A DNA stretch of 64,000 nt, taken from assembly GCF_001620265.1 (NCBI RefSeq), contig NZ_CP012661.1, positions 3,640,501-3,704,500 of the forward strand. The letters run 5' to 3'. The DNA comes from Frigidibacter mobilis. GTDB lineage: Bacteria > Pseudomonadota > Alphaproteobacteria > Rhodobacterales > Rhodobacteraceae. The notes beneath the pieces were generated by a model. It did not search any database. It was not told the DNA's origin and saw only the letters and a list, made by a program, of their open reading frames with translations. Of the stretch, positions 23,788 to 33,030 are shown piece after piece. The position numbers were made by a program, and so were the translations under genes. Each line of letters starts with the position of its first letter. Within the stretch, counting starts at the first letter, position 1.

Positions 23788-26220
23788 TCAATGGGTTACG
23801 CACTTCGCACCCTCCGAACCTTGGGTGGCGGGAATGTCGCTGAGATCGTCGAAACCGCTGAGGTCATCTGTCTGCTGCGTAAGACGCAATCCGGTGTAAC
23901 CCCGCCCCCGCTTTGGACCGATGTTTTTGGCGGCTTCGAACCCGCGTTCCCGCATCCTCTGGGGAAAGTCGCCGCGCTTGTTTCCCGGCTCCTCGCCATT
24001 CTGGCGGGCATACCAACTCCAAGAGTCGAACAGGTCTTCGGTCGTAGCAGCGTGTCGCGGTCCAACCTCACAACGGTCTGTCAGCCAATTGCCGAACAGG
24101 TCCATCTCTTCGAAGTATTCGGCGGTGGTCTCGACCATCACGGCAGGCCGCACCAACCCATTGCGCTGCCAGTCCAGACAGCCCAGCACTGCCCACGACA
24201 GGATGCCTGCAAACTCTGCTTCCAGCGCGGCCTTCAGGCCATGATCGGGCGCATCTGGCTTCCGGTCGAACGGCAGCACGTTGAAACGGCGCTTGATTGC
24301 CCCATCAACGTTCGAGAATGCAGGCTTATTGTTCCCAACGATCACCAGCTTTAGCTGCGGCCTAAAGCTGAAGTCGTCCTGCCGCATGAAGCGTGCGGTC
24401 ATCACATCCCCGCCCGTCAATTGCTTGATACGGTTCTCAGCCCATGCGCGGCCCGCCTCAGTCTCAGAGGCGTAGGCCATGCGGGCACCATGCAGACGGG
24501 CAATCTCCGTGCTGTGGCGCGCGTGTTTCTGGGCTGTGATGGTCTCAGTATCAACGGCAGTGGCATAGTCGCCCAGCAGGGCCGCTACGGTATTGATCGC
24601 AGTTGATTTCCCAGACCCGCCCACGCCATGCACGAAAAGCAGCGCCTCTTCGCGCGTGTCGCCTGTCAAGCTGTAGCCGAACCACTGTTGCAAGAATCTA
24701 ATCGCGTCGGCATCGCTGCCTGTTGCTTGATTCAAGAACGCCATCCATCGCGGGCAATCGCGGGCAGGGTCGAATTGATCCAAGGGCACAGGCGCAGCAG
24801 CGGTGACTTTCGTGATCATGTCAGCCTGCCGCGACTCGCGTAGTTCGCCCGTGCGCAGATCGACCGTGCCGCCCGGTGTGCCCAGAAGCCAATGGTCGGT
24901 ATCCCATGCGTCAGCCGTGGCAGCAAAAGCGCGGTCAGCCTGCGCAAACCGTTCAACGGCAGCGGCGAAGGCGGCTTTGGCAAGGTTCTTCGCGGCAGAG
25001 GATCGAGGATCGACCGAAGCCCGAGCCCGCGAGATTTCCCGCGCCCAGTTAAACGCTAACTTTGTCTCCTCTTTCCGCCAATGGGTTCCTGTCCAGACGT
25101 GCCAACGCCCTGAAGAGTGACAAAAGCGCAGCCGGTTGCCGTTTGCCCCTGTGAAGGCCCGTGCAACGCCGTCTTCCGTCATGGGGAAGCCCATCAGGTC
25201 TTCGCCGCTTTCGCTGCCTTCCGCACCATAGTCTTCGAAGTCGATTTCCGTTGTATCTGCCGCTTGGCTGTTCGCCCAAGCCCGCTTCACCTGCCGTGCA
25301 TCCTTGGACCATTCGGCAAGATCGGGGTCTTTCAGCAGTTCGGCCCGGAAGTCGTCAAAGTCCATGCCCGCGCGGCGGCAATCACCTGCGACAGAGAACG
25401 CGCGCCCCGAGCGGGATTCGTCCTTGGCCTTGGTGTCGTCGCCGTTGCTGCCAGACTTGCCCTTGAAGGCGGGGCCAGCGTCCTGAATGAGCCACAGCAG
25501 GGTGTCACGGTCCACCATGCGCAGGTGATCGGGCGAACCGGGGAACAGCAGGTCTGTGACGGCGAAGTATCGGTTGCCCAGATGCAGGGCGATTTCCACA
25601 TGCGACCCACGGGACCAGCTTTTGGTCCACTTTGTTTCCATCACAGCGCGCAGCGGTTCCAGATCCTCGGGCGCATAGTGAAAGAAGACCTTTACGCCGG
25701 TCCCGCTGGGGCTGATCTCAGCATAGGAGGCGAGGCGATCGACAACTTCCTGCGCCCAAGGCTCTAGCGTGTTGGTGAGTGGATCGAGGCAGGAGTCCAG
25801 ATCGACGCCGCCCATGCGCGTCTCGCCCTTGCCGCCCAGAAAGACGCCCACGCCCTTCCGCCCGTCTGTTTTAAGGCGGGCAGACGTGGCCTTGGCTTCC
25901 GCCCGGGTGATCCACGTTGAAGTGTCGTTTGCCTTGGCGTTGCGGGTCGTGGACACATACGGCACTTTCGTTTTGCTGCCGTTGCGATCCTCTTCCCGCC
26001 ATGCGGTCCAAATGCGGTCAGATGCCGGGAAGACCTCGCCGCACAGCAGATCATCGAACATACCCGCTACTTGCGAGATGTCGCCGTGTGCGCTATGCTC
26101 TTCTTTAAGAACTTTTTCCTGACTGACATCTGACCCGGTTGCGCCCGCCAGCGCGCCGGGTTTTGTCGTTTCAGGACTTCCCCCTAGGACGTCTTCGAAT
26201 TGGCCGTGATGCAGTTCCAT
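23788..26220 (-). CDS. Primase-polymerase/SF3 helicase replication protein
   Basis: An 810-residue protein. Residues about 60-260 form a prim-pol-like domain (PYVSTTRNAKANDTSTWITR, GVGVFLGGKGETRMGGVDLD, AEISPSGTGVKVFFHY). The C-terminal half is the D5/P4-type SF3 helicase: LLGTPGGTVDLRTGELRESR, Walker A FVHGVGGSGKSTAINTVAAL, ARMAYASETEAGRAWAENRI, GDVMTARFMRQDDFSFRPQL and LVIVGNNKPAFSNVDGAIKR. It starts replication of the satellite at its own origin, presumably the repeat array just downstream. The 141 bp upstream of the start hold no gene apart from a short weak frame. Confidence 0.9.
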   Translation of the reverse strand: MELHHGQFEDVLGGSPETTKPGALAGATGSDVSQEKVLKEEHSAHGDISQVAGMFDDLLCGEVFPASDRIWTAWREEDRNGSKTKVPYVSTTRNAKANDTSTWITRAEAKATSARLKTDGRKGVGVFLGGKGETRMGGVDLDSCLDPLTNTLEPWAQEVVDRLASYAEISPSGTGVKVFFHYAPEDLEPLRAVMETKWTKSWSRGSHVEIALHLGNRYFAVTDLLFPGSPDHLRMVDRDTLLWLIQDAGPAFKGKSGSNGDDTKAKDESRSGRAFSVAGDCRRAGMDFDDFRAELLKDPDLAEWSKDARQVKRAWANSQAADTTEIDFEDYGAEGSESGEDLMGFPMTEDGVARAFTGANGNRLRFCHSSGRWHVWTGTHWRKEETKLAFNWAREISRARASVDPRSSAAKNLAKAAFAAAVERFAQADRAFAATADAWDTDHWLLGTPGGTVDLRTGELRESRQADMITKVTAAAPVPLDQFDPARDCPRWMAFLNQATGSDADAIRFLQQWFGYSLTGDTREEALLFVHGVGGSGKSTAINTVAALLGDYATAVDTETITAQKHARHSTEIARLHGARMAYASETEAGRAWAENRIKQLTGGDVMTARFMRQDDFSFRPQLKLVIVGNNKPAFSNVDGAIKRRFNVLPFDRKPDAPDHGLKAALEAEFAGILSWAVLGCLDWQRNGLVRPAVMVETTAEYFEEMDLFGNWLTDRCEVGPRHAATTEDLFDSWSWYARQNGEEPGNKRGDFPQRMRERGFEAAKNIGPKRGRGYTGLRLTQQTDDLSGFDDLSDIPATQGSEGAKCVTH

Positions 26221-26800
26221 GTGCAGTTCCTCTGTTGAGGTCCCGCAAACGGGTTGACGATCTCAGAGAAAGCCGTTGGAAAACAGTGGAAGATTTCGGG
26301 GCGGTTTGACGATGTAGCGCGTTGTTTTCGCTCATCACTTCCGATCCCTTCGGCTCCGCCATTTATCCCAGCACCCCCATCTGAACAGATCCTTCGGCCG
26401 CCGGATGCGGCGGGAACATCATTCCGGCGCCGTCAAGCGCATGGTACAGGGTGAGCGCCAGCCGGTCCTCACCCCCAGCACCGATCCGCTGACCTTGTCT
26501 GCCCCTCGCGGCCATACGCGACAGCGATGATCCCGCCGCCTGGCGGTCCCAGCACTGCCCCTGCGCAAAGTCCGGCGCCCCCCTTGCGGCACCAGGCGCC
26601 TGATCGGTGGCAGGCCGCCAGCCTCGCGCCGACTTGGGCCGTCGATGCCGGATACGCCGCCACATCCAAAGGGGCTGCGCCACAGCGGTTCATCAGGGCG
26701 CCGGCTCGGCCTCCGGTGCCCTGCCCTTTGGTCCCAGCAGATCGGCCAGCCTTTCCGCGAGCGTCATGGCAACCCGGTCTGTGGATCGGGGCGCTCCATG
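26221..26800. other. Gap between satellite and chromosomal gene; no convincing gene
   Basis: The first part (to about 26362) should contain the right attachment site. From 26363 onward the GC content is typical of the chromosome and frames on the minus strand stay open for up to 130 codons, but none matches a family or has a good start. One frame ends DRLALTLYHALDGAGMMFPP, which could be a remnant of an aminotransferase-like gene. I would leave this stretch unannotated. Confidence 0.4.
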
Positions 26801-28354
26801 TCAACCCTGACCACGCGCATTGGAATCGGGCTGGAATGGATCGCTCAGCCCTGAAAGCATGCCGTTTTCCCACGCAACCCCACTGGGAAAAGCGTAGAGC
26901 TTGGGGCCCACATCATTTGATGCGATCTCCAGCCGATGGTGCGCCCCCAGCTGGTCCAGCACAGCCTGCCCGAGCCGGGGGTCGGCGCGGACCGATCCGC
27001 GATGGGATGCGTCAAGTCGGGGCGAATGCAGCGCCTCTTCCAGAGTCATGTCGAAATCCAGCATCAAAGCCGCAATCTGCGCCACGGCGGGCATAATCAG
27101 ATCCCCGCCCGAAGCCCCGATGGCGAAGACTGCCTGCCCGTCGCGCACGCCAACAGTCGGGCACATGTTGGAACTGTTGATGCGCTTGCCACCTTGCATC
27201 GTGGTATTCAGGCCGGGGCGCGGATCGAAATAGCTGACGCCGTTGTTCATCAGGATGCCGGTGCCCGGCAGAGTCACACCACAGCCGAAGTGGTCAAGGA
27301 TCGTATAGGTCAATGCCACCATGTTGCCCTCGGTATCCGCTGCCGACAGCGATGAGGTGTGCGCCCCAACCTCAGCCAGCGTGCCGTTCTTGATGCGATG
27401 CGCGCGCCAGGCAGTCTCAAGGGCATTGGCATAGACCAGCCAGGTTTCCGGCGTGGGTCTTTCCGGGGGGGTCGGCATCGCGCCGGACACATGGGCCAGC
27501 ATGTCACACAACCGTTGCCCGCCACTTTGCGGCCCTGCGGTATAAAGGTCCGCACCCCGGTGACGTGCCTGCATCGCGGGTCGGTCGATCACCTGATACT
27601 CTGCCAGATCCTGCATCGTGATGCGGTTGCCTCCAGCGCGCAGATCGGCGACCAGGCTTTCACCGATCTGGCCGTGATAGAAATCGGCGGCACCATGATC
27701 ACGCAACCGGCTTAGCGTTTTGGCCAGTCGAGGGATGAACAGCCGCTCGCCGATCTGCAAAGGACGGCCGCGCGGCATATAGATGGACGAGCTGGCCGGG
27801 TCGATCGAGATCACCTCGGCCTCGGTCGCAATCAGCAGTGTCGTGTACCAGCTGGCCGGGATCCCGGTTTCGGCCAACGTGATCGCCGGATCCAGCGCCG
27901 CGCCGAAGCCCCGCTTGCCATAAGTCTGCGCCGCATGGGACAGGCCCGCCACCGCTCCGGGCAGAGTCGCCGCCGATGCGCCCCGCGTGTTGCGCCAGTC
28001 TTTCACAGCTGGAAAACCCATCAGCGTGGGCGGAAGATCTGGATCCACGGGATAATCGGCCACGGTCAAGGCGCGTGGCAGCACACCCTGAAAATCCAGC
28101 GCGACTGCACGCTGTTCACGGGCCAGCCAGACAACCATGAAACCGCTGCCGCCCAATCCACACATCCAGGGCTCGACCACGGCCAGCGTCAGCGCCGCAG
28201 CCACTGCGGCATCGACCGCATTCCCTCCGCAGCGCAGCAGTTTGGCCCCCGCCTCTGCCGCCAGCACATGCTGGGCTGCGACCATGCCGCGTGCATCCTT
28301 CACGGCGGATTTGTGGACGGTCCATTGATCGCGCGGCCAGGGCAGAGGGTGCAT
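26801..28354 (-). CDS. Gamma-glutamyltransferase family protein (Ntn hydrolase)
   Basis: A 517-residue protein without a clear signal peptide. N-terminal family blocks are MVAAQHVLAAEAGAKLLRCG, GGNAVDAAVAAALTLAVVEP and MCGLGGSGFMVVW. The autoprocessing site, TTHYSVVD in the E. coli enzyme, reads TSSLSAAD here: the nucleophilic Thr is a Ser, still a possible nucleophile. FDPRPGLNTT, SSNMCPTVGVRDGQ and GASGGDLIMPAV complete the small-subunit half. Such proteins hydrolyse or transfer gamma-glutamyl or other acyl groups. The ATG at 28354 follows GGAAAG. The gene is divergent from the GntR operon, so a shared regulator and a related substrate are likely. Lack of a leader suggests a cytoplasmic enzyme. 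Confidence 0.85.
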   Translation of the reverse strand: MHPLPWPRDQWTVHKSAVKDARGMVAAQHVLAAEAGAKLLRCGGNAVDAAVAAALTLAVVEPWMCGLGGSGFMVVWLAREQRAVALDFQGVLPRALTVADYPVDPDLPPTLMGFPAVKDWRNTRGASAATLPGAVAGLSHAAQTYGKRGFGAALDPAITLAETGIPASWYTTLLIATEAEVISIDPASSSIYMPRGRPLQIGERLFIPRLAKTLSRLRDHGAADFYHGQIGESLVADLRAGGNRITMQDLAEYQVIDRPAMQARHRGADLYTAGPQSGGQRLCDMLAHVSGAMPTPPERPTPETWLVYANALETAWRAHRIKNGTLAEVGAHTSSLSAADTEGNMVALTYTILDHFGCGVTLPGTGILMNNGVSYFDPRPGLNTTMQGGKRINSSNMCPTVGVRDGQAVFAIGASGGDLIMPAVAQIAALMLDFDMTLEEALHSPRLDASHRGSVRADPRLGQAVLDQLGAHHRLEIASNDVGPKLYAFPSGVAWENGMLSGLSDPFQPDSNARGQG

Positions 28355-28441
28355 TTGCGTCTTTCCGGGAGTGAAGCGAAGGGGCTTGTGTGAAGGATCG
28401 GCTTGGATATACTGACGATATATTGAAGTGGGAGTCGGCCT

Positions 28442-29110
28442 GTGATCAAGCGCAAAAGCGACGAAGCTCATGCGATTTTACGCCAGAGGATCATGTGCGC
28501 AGACCTCGCACCCGGCGCGATCATCGACGACCGCGAGTTGATGGAACAGTTGGGCATCGGCCGCACTCCCTTGCGGGAATCCATCGTCCGATTGGAGCAG
28601 GAGGGGCTTGTGGTCTCACGCGGGCGGCGGGGCTACTTCGTAGCAGAAACCTCGCCCCTTGATCTGTTCCGCGCCTTCGAAATCCGGCGCGAGATCGAGT
28701 GCTTTGCCGCAGGACGTGCCGCCGAACGCCGGAATGACAAAGATATCGAGGCGTTTGAAGCGTTCTTCATGCGGCTGGAAGCCGAGCTTGCGGACCACCG
28801 TAATGACGTGCCCTGGAACCTTGAGGCGGATGAGGAATTCCATTGCCTGGTCGCTACCGCTTCGGACAACAGGTTTGCCGCGCAATATCAGTCCTTCCTG
28901 TTCGGCCTTTCGGTGCGCAGCCTGTATCTGTCGCGCGTTCCGGTTACGCTGGTCCATGAGGAAATTGACGACTATCGCGCCATGTTCGAGGCCATCCGTC
29001 GCCGCGAAGCGGACGAGGCCGAAACTCTGATGCGCAAGCACCTGACCATCAGCCCGCTGCAAGGCCTGATGAGCGAGGCGTCGGTCTCGGCATTGCGGAA
29101 ATCGGTCTGA
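28442..29110 (+). CDS. GntR-family regulator, FadR/FCD subgroup
   Basis: A 222-residue protein with a GTG start. The winged helix spans AHAILRQRIMCADLAPGAII and QLGIGRTPLRESIVRLEQEG; the FCD effector domain spans FRAFEIRREIECFAAGRAAE, EFHCLVATASDNRFAAQYQ and FEAIRRREADEAETLMRKHL, whose His and Asp residues bind metal and an organic acid in the family. The stop overlaps the first permease start (TGATG). In the 87 bp to the divergent acyltransferase gene, ATATA and TATAT half-sites around TGACG could form its operator. It probably controls both directions in response to the transported substrate. Confidence 0.88.
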   Translation: MIKRKSDEAHAILRQRIMCADLAPGAIIDDRELMEQLGIGRTPLRESIVRLEQEGLVVSRGRRGYFVAETSPLDLFRAFEIRREIECFAAGRAAERRNDKDIEAFEAFFMRLEAELADHRNDVPWNLEADEEFHCLVATASDNRFAAQYQSFLFGLSVRSLYLSRVPVTLVHEEIDDYRAMFEAIRRREADEAETLMRKHLTISPLQGLMSEASVSALRKSV

Positions 29111-29967
29111 TGCGCCGAGCAGCACGTGATCGGATGGTGACGACGGCAATGCTGGCGCCGTCGGTTGTGCTGCTGATCGTTTTCGTGATGATCCCGCTAT
29201 GTGTCGTGGCGGCCTACAGCTTTGCGGGCCGCGATGCCTATGGCGGTGTCGTGCCGGGATTCAGCCTCGATAATTATCGCGCGCTGTTTGAGAGCAATTA
29301 TCTGCTGGTCTTCGTGAACTCTTTCGAGCTGGCGGCGGTCACGACGGTGCTGAGCGTGCTGCTGGCCTATCCCGTGGCCTATTTCATAGCTTTCCGGGCC
29401 GGTCTCTGGGGGCCGGTGTTGCTGGTGTTGATGCTGGTCCCGTTCTGGATCAACTTCCTGATCCGGATCTCGGCATGGGTCGTGCTGCTGGGGCGGGGCG
29501 GGCTGGTCAACCAAAGCGCCATGACCCTGGGCATCATCGACGCGCCGGTGGGAATGCTGGGAACCTTTGGCGCCACGATGGTGGGGATGGTCTATGCTTT
29601 CTTGCCGTTGGCGGTGTTCCCGATCTATGCAGCGCTGCAGCCCATAGACCGCAAGCTAATCGAGGCGGGCGCCGATCTGGGTGCCGGGCCGGCCGAGACC
29701 TTCTGGCGAATCACCCTGCCGTTGTCGCTTCCCGGCGTGCTGGCGGCGGTGCTGTTCGTCTTCGTGCCCTCAATGGGAGTGTTTGCGATCCCCGTGCTGC
29801 TGGGGGGCGGCAAATCGGTGATCCTAGGCAACTTGATCGTCCAGCTGTTCCTGGAATTCCGCAACATCCCTCTGGGGGCAGCGGTCTCGATGCTGATGCT
29901 GGCCTTCACCGGCTTCGGCATCCTGCTTTACATGCGCGCGCTTGCCCGGATCGAGGGGGCAAGATGA
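29110..29967 (+). CDS. ABC transporter permease, PotB-like (spermidine/putrescine type)
   Basis: A 285-residue membrane protein with six predicted spans: first at about 17-38, last ending SMLMLAFTGFGILLYMRALA. The EAA loop is IEAGADLGAGPAETFWRITL, contacting the ATPase. TSV-type sequence LVPFWINFLIRISAWVVLLG is typical of PotB. It forms the inner-membrane pore with the next permease. Start and stop both overlap neighbours by 1-4 bp. Confidence 0.9.
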   Translation: MRRAARDRMVTTAMLAPSVVLLIVFVMIPLCVVAAYSFAGRDAYGGVVPGFSLDNYRALFESNYLLVFVNSFELAAVTTVLSVLLAYPVAYFIAFRAGLWGPVLLVLMLVPFWINFLIRISAWVVLLGRGGLVNQSAMTLGIIDAPVGMLGTFGATMVGMVYAFLPLAVFPIYAALQPIDRKLIEAGADLGAGPAETFWRITLPLSLPGVLAAVLFVFVPSMGVFAIPVLLGGGKSVILGNLIVQLFLEFRNIPLGAAVSMLMLAFTGFGILLYMRALARIEGAR

Positions 29968-30806
29968 CCCCCGCCAAGACAGCTGTCGCCCCGCGCAAAC
30001 CCGGCTGGCTACGCCGCACCTTCTTGCACGGGATTTCCGGCTGGATGACGCTGGCTGTCTATCTGTTCATGTTCATGCCCATCGTGGTGCTGATCGTCTT
30101 TTCCTTCAACGACGCCAAATCAACCGTGATCTGGAAAGGCTTCTCGCTGCGCTGGTATGGCGAGGTGTTCGACAACCGCAACATCGGCAAGGCCCTGCAT
30201 GTCAGCCTGATCGTGGCGCTGGCCAGTGCGGTGATTTCCACCACCATCGGCACGCTGGCCGCCGTGGCAATCACCAGGCGCAAGTTCTGGGGGCAGAATC
30301 TTCTGGCGGCCGGGCTGGCCGCGCCCTTGGTGCTGCCGGAAATCGTGCTGGGTGTGGCGCTGCTGGTGGCGATGTCCTTCGCTGGTGTCACGCTGGGCTA
30401 TCCAACCATGATTATGGGCCATGTTCTGGTCTCGATACCCTTTGCCACGCTGATCGTGCGGGCCGCCGCCTCCTCTCTGGATGCGCGGACCGAGGATGCC
30501 GCCGCCGACCTCGGCGCGAATGAGTGGCAGACCTTCCGCATGGTGACGCTGCCGCAGCTGGCCCCGGCGATCTTCACGGCGCTGATCCTGTCGGCCACGC
30601 TGTCCTTTGACAATCTGGTGATGTCCACCTTCACCAATGGCGTCGGAACGACCACGCTGCCGCTGCGGATCTATTCGATGCTGAAACTTGGCATCACGCC
30701 CGAGATCAACGCGCTTGGCGCGCTGATGGTTCTGGTCAACATCGCGGTCATCCTGATCGTGATGGGCCGGTATCTGCCCCTGCTTTTGAAAACAAACCGG
30801 CGCTGA
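29964..30806 (+). CDS. ABC transporter permease, PotC-like
   Basis: A 280-residue membrane protein. FMPIVVLIVFSFNDAKSTVI and GFSLRWYGEVFDNRNIGKAL are PotC hallmarks. The EAA loop is EDAAADLGANEWQTFRMVTL, and LSFDNLVMSTFTNGVGTTTL lies in the periplasmic loop region before the last spans. The ATG overlaps the upstream stop (ATGA). It is the second half of the channel dimer. The length is usual for the family and no defects are visible. Confidence 0.9.
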   Translation: MTPAKTAVAPRKPGWLRRTFLHGISGWMTLAVYLFMFMPIVVLIVFSFNDAKSTVIWKGFSLRWYGEVFDNRNIGKALHVSLIVALASAVISTTIGTLAAVAITRRKFWGQNLLAAGLAAPLVLPEIVLGVALLVAMSFAGVTLGYPTMIMGHVLVSIPFATLIVRAAASSLDARTEDAAADLGANEWQTFRMVTLPQLAPAIFTALILSATLSFDNLVMSTFTNGVGTTTLPLRIYSMLKLGITPEINALGALMVLVNIAVILIVMGRYLPLLLKTNRR

Positions 30807-30839
30807 ACAGCCGGACCACTCCCAACAGAGGAATGCCCC

Positions 30840-31871
30840 ATGAAACGCCTGACCTGTCCCATCGCTCTGTCACTGACCACGCTTTTGCTGACCTCGGCCG
30901 CCTCGGCAGAAGATCTGAACATCTTCGGCTGGGCCAATGAAATGCCCGACGCCGTGCTTGAGGATTTTGAAGCGGAAACCGGCATCAGCGTGACCTTCGA
31001 CACCTTCGACAGCAACGAAGCAATGATCGCAAAGCTCGAGGCAGGCGCTTCGGGCTATGATCTGGTGAACCCGTCGCAATACGCGGTGCAGATCCTGAAA
31101 AACCGCGGGCTGGTGGACGAGCTGGACCACGCCAGAATCGACACCCTTGCCAATATCGGCGAGTCCTTTACCAAAGTCTCCTATGACACTGGCAACGTCT
31201 ATTCGATCCCCTATGTCTGGGGCACCACAGGTCTTGCCTATAACAAAAGCTGCGTGATCGAGCCGATCAGCAGCTGGAAGGCGCTGTTCGATCCCCAATA
31301 AAAGGGTCGGATCTACATGCTGGACAACATGCTGGCCGCCTATATTGCGGGCCTGCAAGTGAACGGCTTCTCGGCCAACTCGTCCGACCCGGCAGAGATC
31401 GAAAGGGCAACCGAGACCCTGATCGCCCAGAAACCGCTGCTGGCAGGCTACAACTCGACCAACTTTGCCGATCTGGTCTCCTCGGGCGAGGCCTGCATTG
31501 TGGAAAGCTGGTCCTCGTCGGTCCTTCAGGCGATCGCAGACAACCCGGATGTGGTTTACGTTCTGCCCGAAGAAGGGGGAACCATGTGGATTGACGGCTA
31601 TTCGGTGCTGAAAGACGCGCCGAACAAGGACGCCGCCTACAAGTTCCTGTCCTATATCCTGCGGCCCGAAGTTGCGGCCAAGACAACCGAGCTGACCAAG
31701 ACCGCAACCGTGGTATCCGGCTCGAAAGCGCTGCTGCCGCCGGAAATCGCCAACAACTCGGCGATTTTTCCGGATGAGGCGACCATCGCCAATGCCGATT
31801 TCATCCTCGATCTGGGTGAGGCGATGAAGTTCTATCAAGATGGCTGGACCAAGGTGAAAGCCGCGCAATAA
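30840..31871 (+). pseudogene. Periplasmic substrate-binding protein, PotD/PotF-like, interrupted by TAA
   Basis: A signal peptide (MKRLTCPIALSLTTLLLTSA, cleavage after SAEA-like SAASA) is followed by EDLNIFGWANEMPDAVLEDF, the PotD-type start, and YDLVNPSQYAVQILKNRGLV. At 31299-31301 a TAA interrupts the sequence FDPQ-stop-KGRIYMLDNM, where a Leu would be expected, and the same frame then runs to 31871 (AACIVESWSSS-like, TMWIDGYSVLKDAPNKDAAY). The gene is otherwise in perfect condition: 343 residues with correct ends. A single T-to-A change would explain it. Without this protein the transporter would not capture substrate, so confirm the base before calling it dead. Confidence 0.82.
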
Positions 31872-31880
31872 GCGCCGCAT

Positions 31881-31906
31881 GCGCCGCCCAAGAACCGGGG
31901 CGGCGC
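31881..31906 (+). terminator. Hairpin between binding-protein and ATPase genes
   Basis: GCGCCGCCC (31881-31889) and GGGCGGCGC (31898-31906) are perfect complements, followed by a pyrimidine-rich CCCCTTCCCTCTTTG. Such intra-operon hairpins commonly reduce read-through after the abundant binding protein or stabilise its message. Confidence 0.6.
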
Positions 31907-31937
31907 CCCTTCCCTCTTTGATCACCGGCAAGGACCA

Positions 31938-33002
31938 ATGGCAGATCACGCAGTAGAATTGCGCAATGTCACCAAGCGCTTCGGCGATTATGTCGCCGTG
32001 CGCGACATCGACCTGACCATCCGCAAGGGGGAGTTTTTCACCATGCTGGGGGCCTCGGGCTGTGGCAAGACCACGACGCTGCGCCTGATCGCAGGGTTCG
32101 AGTTGCCCAGCGAAGGGCAGGTCCTGATCGGCGGGCAGAACATGACCGACAGCCCGGCCTATGCGCGCCCCGTCCACACGGTGTTCCAGTCCTATGCGTT
32201 GTTCCCGCACCTGAACATTCTGGAAAACGTGGCCTTCCCGCTGCGCGTCCGCCGTCTGCCCAAGGCAGAGCGAAACGAACGCGCCCGCGCCGCGCTGGAT
32301 CTGGTGCAGATGCAGCAGTTCGCCGACCGCAAACCCTCACAGCTATCCGGCGGACAGCAGCAGCGGGTGGCCCTTGCCCGTGCGTTGGTGAATGAACCCG
32401 AGGTGCTGTTGCTGGACGAACCGCTGGGCGCGCTGGATCTGAAACTGCGAAAGGAAATGCAGCTTGAGCTGAAGGAAATACAGCGCAGACTTGGCATCAC
32501 CTTCGTCTTCGTGACCCACGATCAGGAAGAGGCTCTGACGATGTCGGACCGCATTGCATTGATGCAGGGCGGTCGGGTCGAGCAGCTGGCCGATCCGGTG
32601 ACACTGTATGATCGCCCCGAAAGCCGATATGTCGCGGAATTCATCGGCGAGACGAACCTTCTGCCGGCTGCGATCCTGCCCGATGGCTCTGCCCGGCTAT
32701 TTGGCAAGCGCATCGTGCTTGCACAAACCAGGCTGGCGGAAGGACCCGCTACGCTGGCCATCCGCCCCGAAACCATCCGCCGCCTTGCACCCGGCGTGGC
32801 AGCCATTGCCGATGCGTTCACCGCCACCCTGCGCGACCGGGTGTTCATCGGCACCGACCTGCGGCTCGTCTATGATGTGGATGGGGGCGGCGAAGTGGTC
32901 GTGCGCATCCAGAACCGCAGCGATGCAGGCCCCCCACCAGAACTAGGCGAAAAGGTGCGGCTGGTGCTTCGGTCCGAAGACATGCGTGCCTTCTCCAACT
33001 GA
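31938..33002 (+). CDS. ABC transporter ATP-binding protein, PotA-like
   Basis: A 354-residue ATPase: Walker A GASGCGKTTTLRLIAG, Q-loop FQSYALFPHLNILENV, signature LSGGQQQRVALARALV, Walker B LLLDEPLGALDLKLR and switch FVTHDQEEA. The C-terminal 120 residues form the TOBE regulatory domain (YVAEFIGETNLLPAAIL, LAIRPETIRR). It energises the two permeases. Gene order permease, permease, binding protein, ATPase differs from E. coli potABCD but is common in alphaproteobacteria. Confidence 0.92.
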   Translation: MADHAVELRNVTKRFGDYVAVRDIDLTIRKGEFFTMLGASGCGKTTTLRLIAGFELPSEGQVLIGGQNMTDSPAYARPVHTVFQSYALFPHLNILENVAFPLRVRRLPKAERNERARAALDLVQMQQFADRKPSQLSGGQQQRVALARALVNEPEVLLLDEPLGALDLKLRKEMQLELKEIQRRLGITFVFVTHDQEEALTMSDRIALMQGGRVEQLADPVTLYDRPESRYVAEFIGETNLLPAAILPDGSARLFGKRIVLAQTRLAEGPATLAIRPETIRRLAPGVAAIADAFTATLRDRVFIGTDLRLVYDVDGGGEVVVRIQNRSDAGPPPELGEKVRLVLRSEDMRAFSN

Positions 33003-33030
33003 AATTCAGACGACAGACAGGAATCCCGAC

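Larger units (their letters stand above)
14696..26220. mobile_element. Tail-less capsid-encoding satellite (cf-PICI-like)
   Basis: All structural genes run on the minus strand in the order primase-helicase, candidate origin, terS, terL, portal, protease-capsid fusion, head-joining proteins, AlpA-like regulator, integrase. There are no genes for tail, tape measure, lysis, holin, antirepressor or late regulator. At about 11.5 kb this matches the capsid-forming phage-inducible chromosomal islands, which package themselves in their own heads and borrow helper tails. Exact att sites were not found; the limits given are the outermost genes. A decayed prophage is the main alternative, but loss of exactly the tail and lysis block with retention of every head gene favours a satellite. 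Confidence 0.7.

Noticed and set aside
14696..26220. Gene transfer agent (RcGTA-like) head cluster
   Set aside because: It has its own integrase, AlpA and primase, the capsid is a Mu gpT-like fusion, and the tail genes that follow the head genes in RcGTA are absent.
26171..26362. 63-codon minus-strand frame in front of the primase gene
   Set aside because: It overlaps the primase start, is Arg-rich at its end and resembles no known family.
26330..26365. TTCGGCTCCGCCATTT resembles a tRNA 3' end and could be the right att core of the satellite
   Set aside because: The T-arm part does not fit a tRNA, the same bases can be read as the start of a short minus-strand frame, and the nearest left-side match (TCGGCCCGCCATT near 14643) is not identical. 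Att sites were therefore not annotated.
26363..26873. Minus-strand frames of 106 and 134 codons downstream of the GGT-like gene
   Set aside because: Neither has a family match, convincing start or consistent composition. They may be remnants but are not supported as genes.
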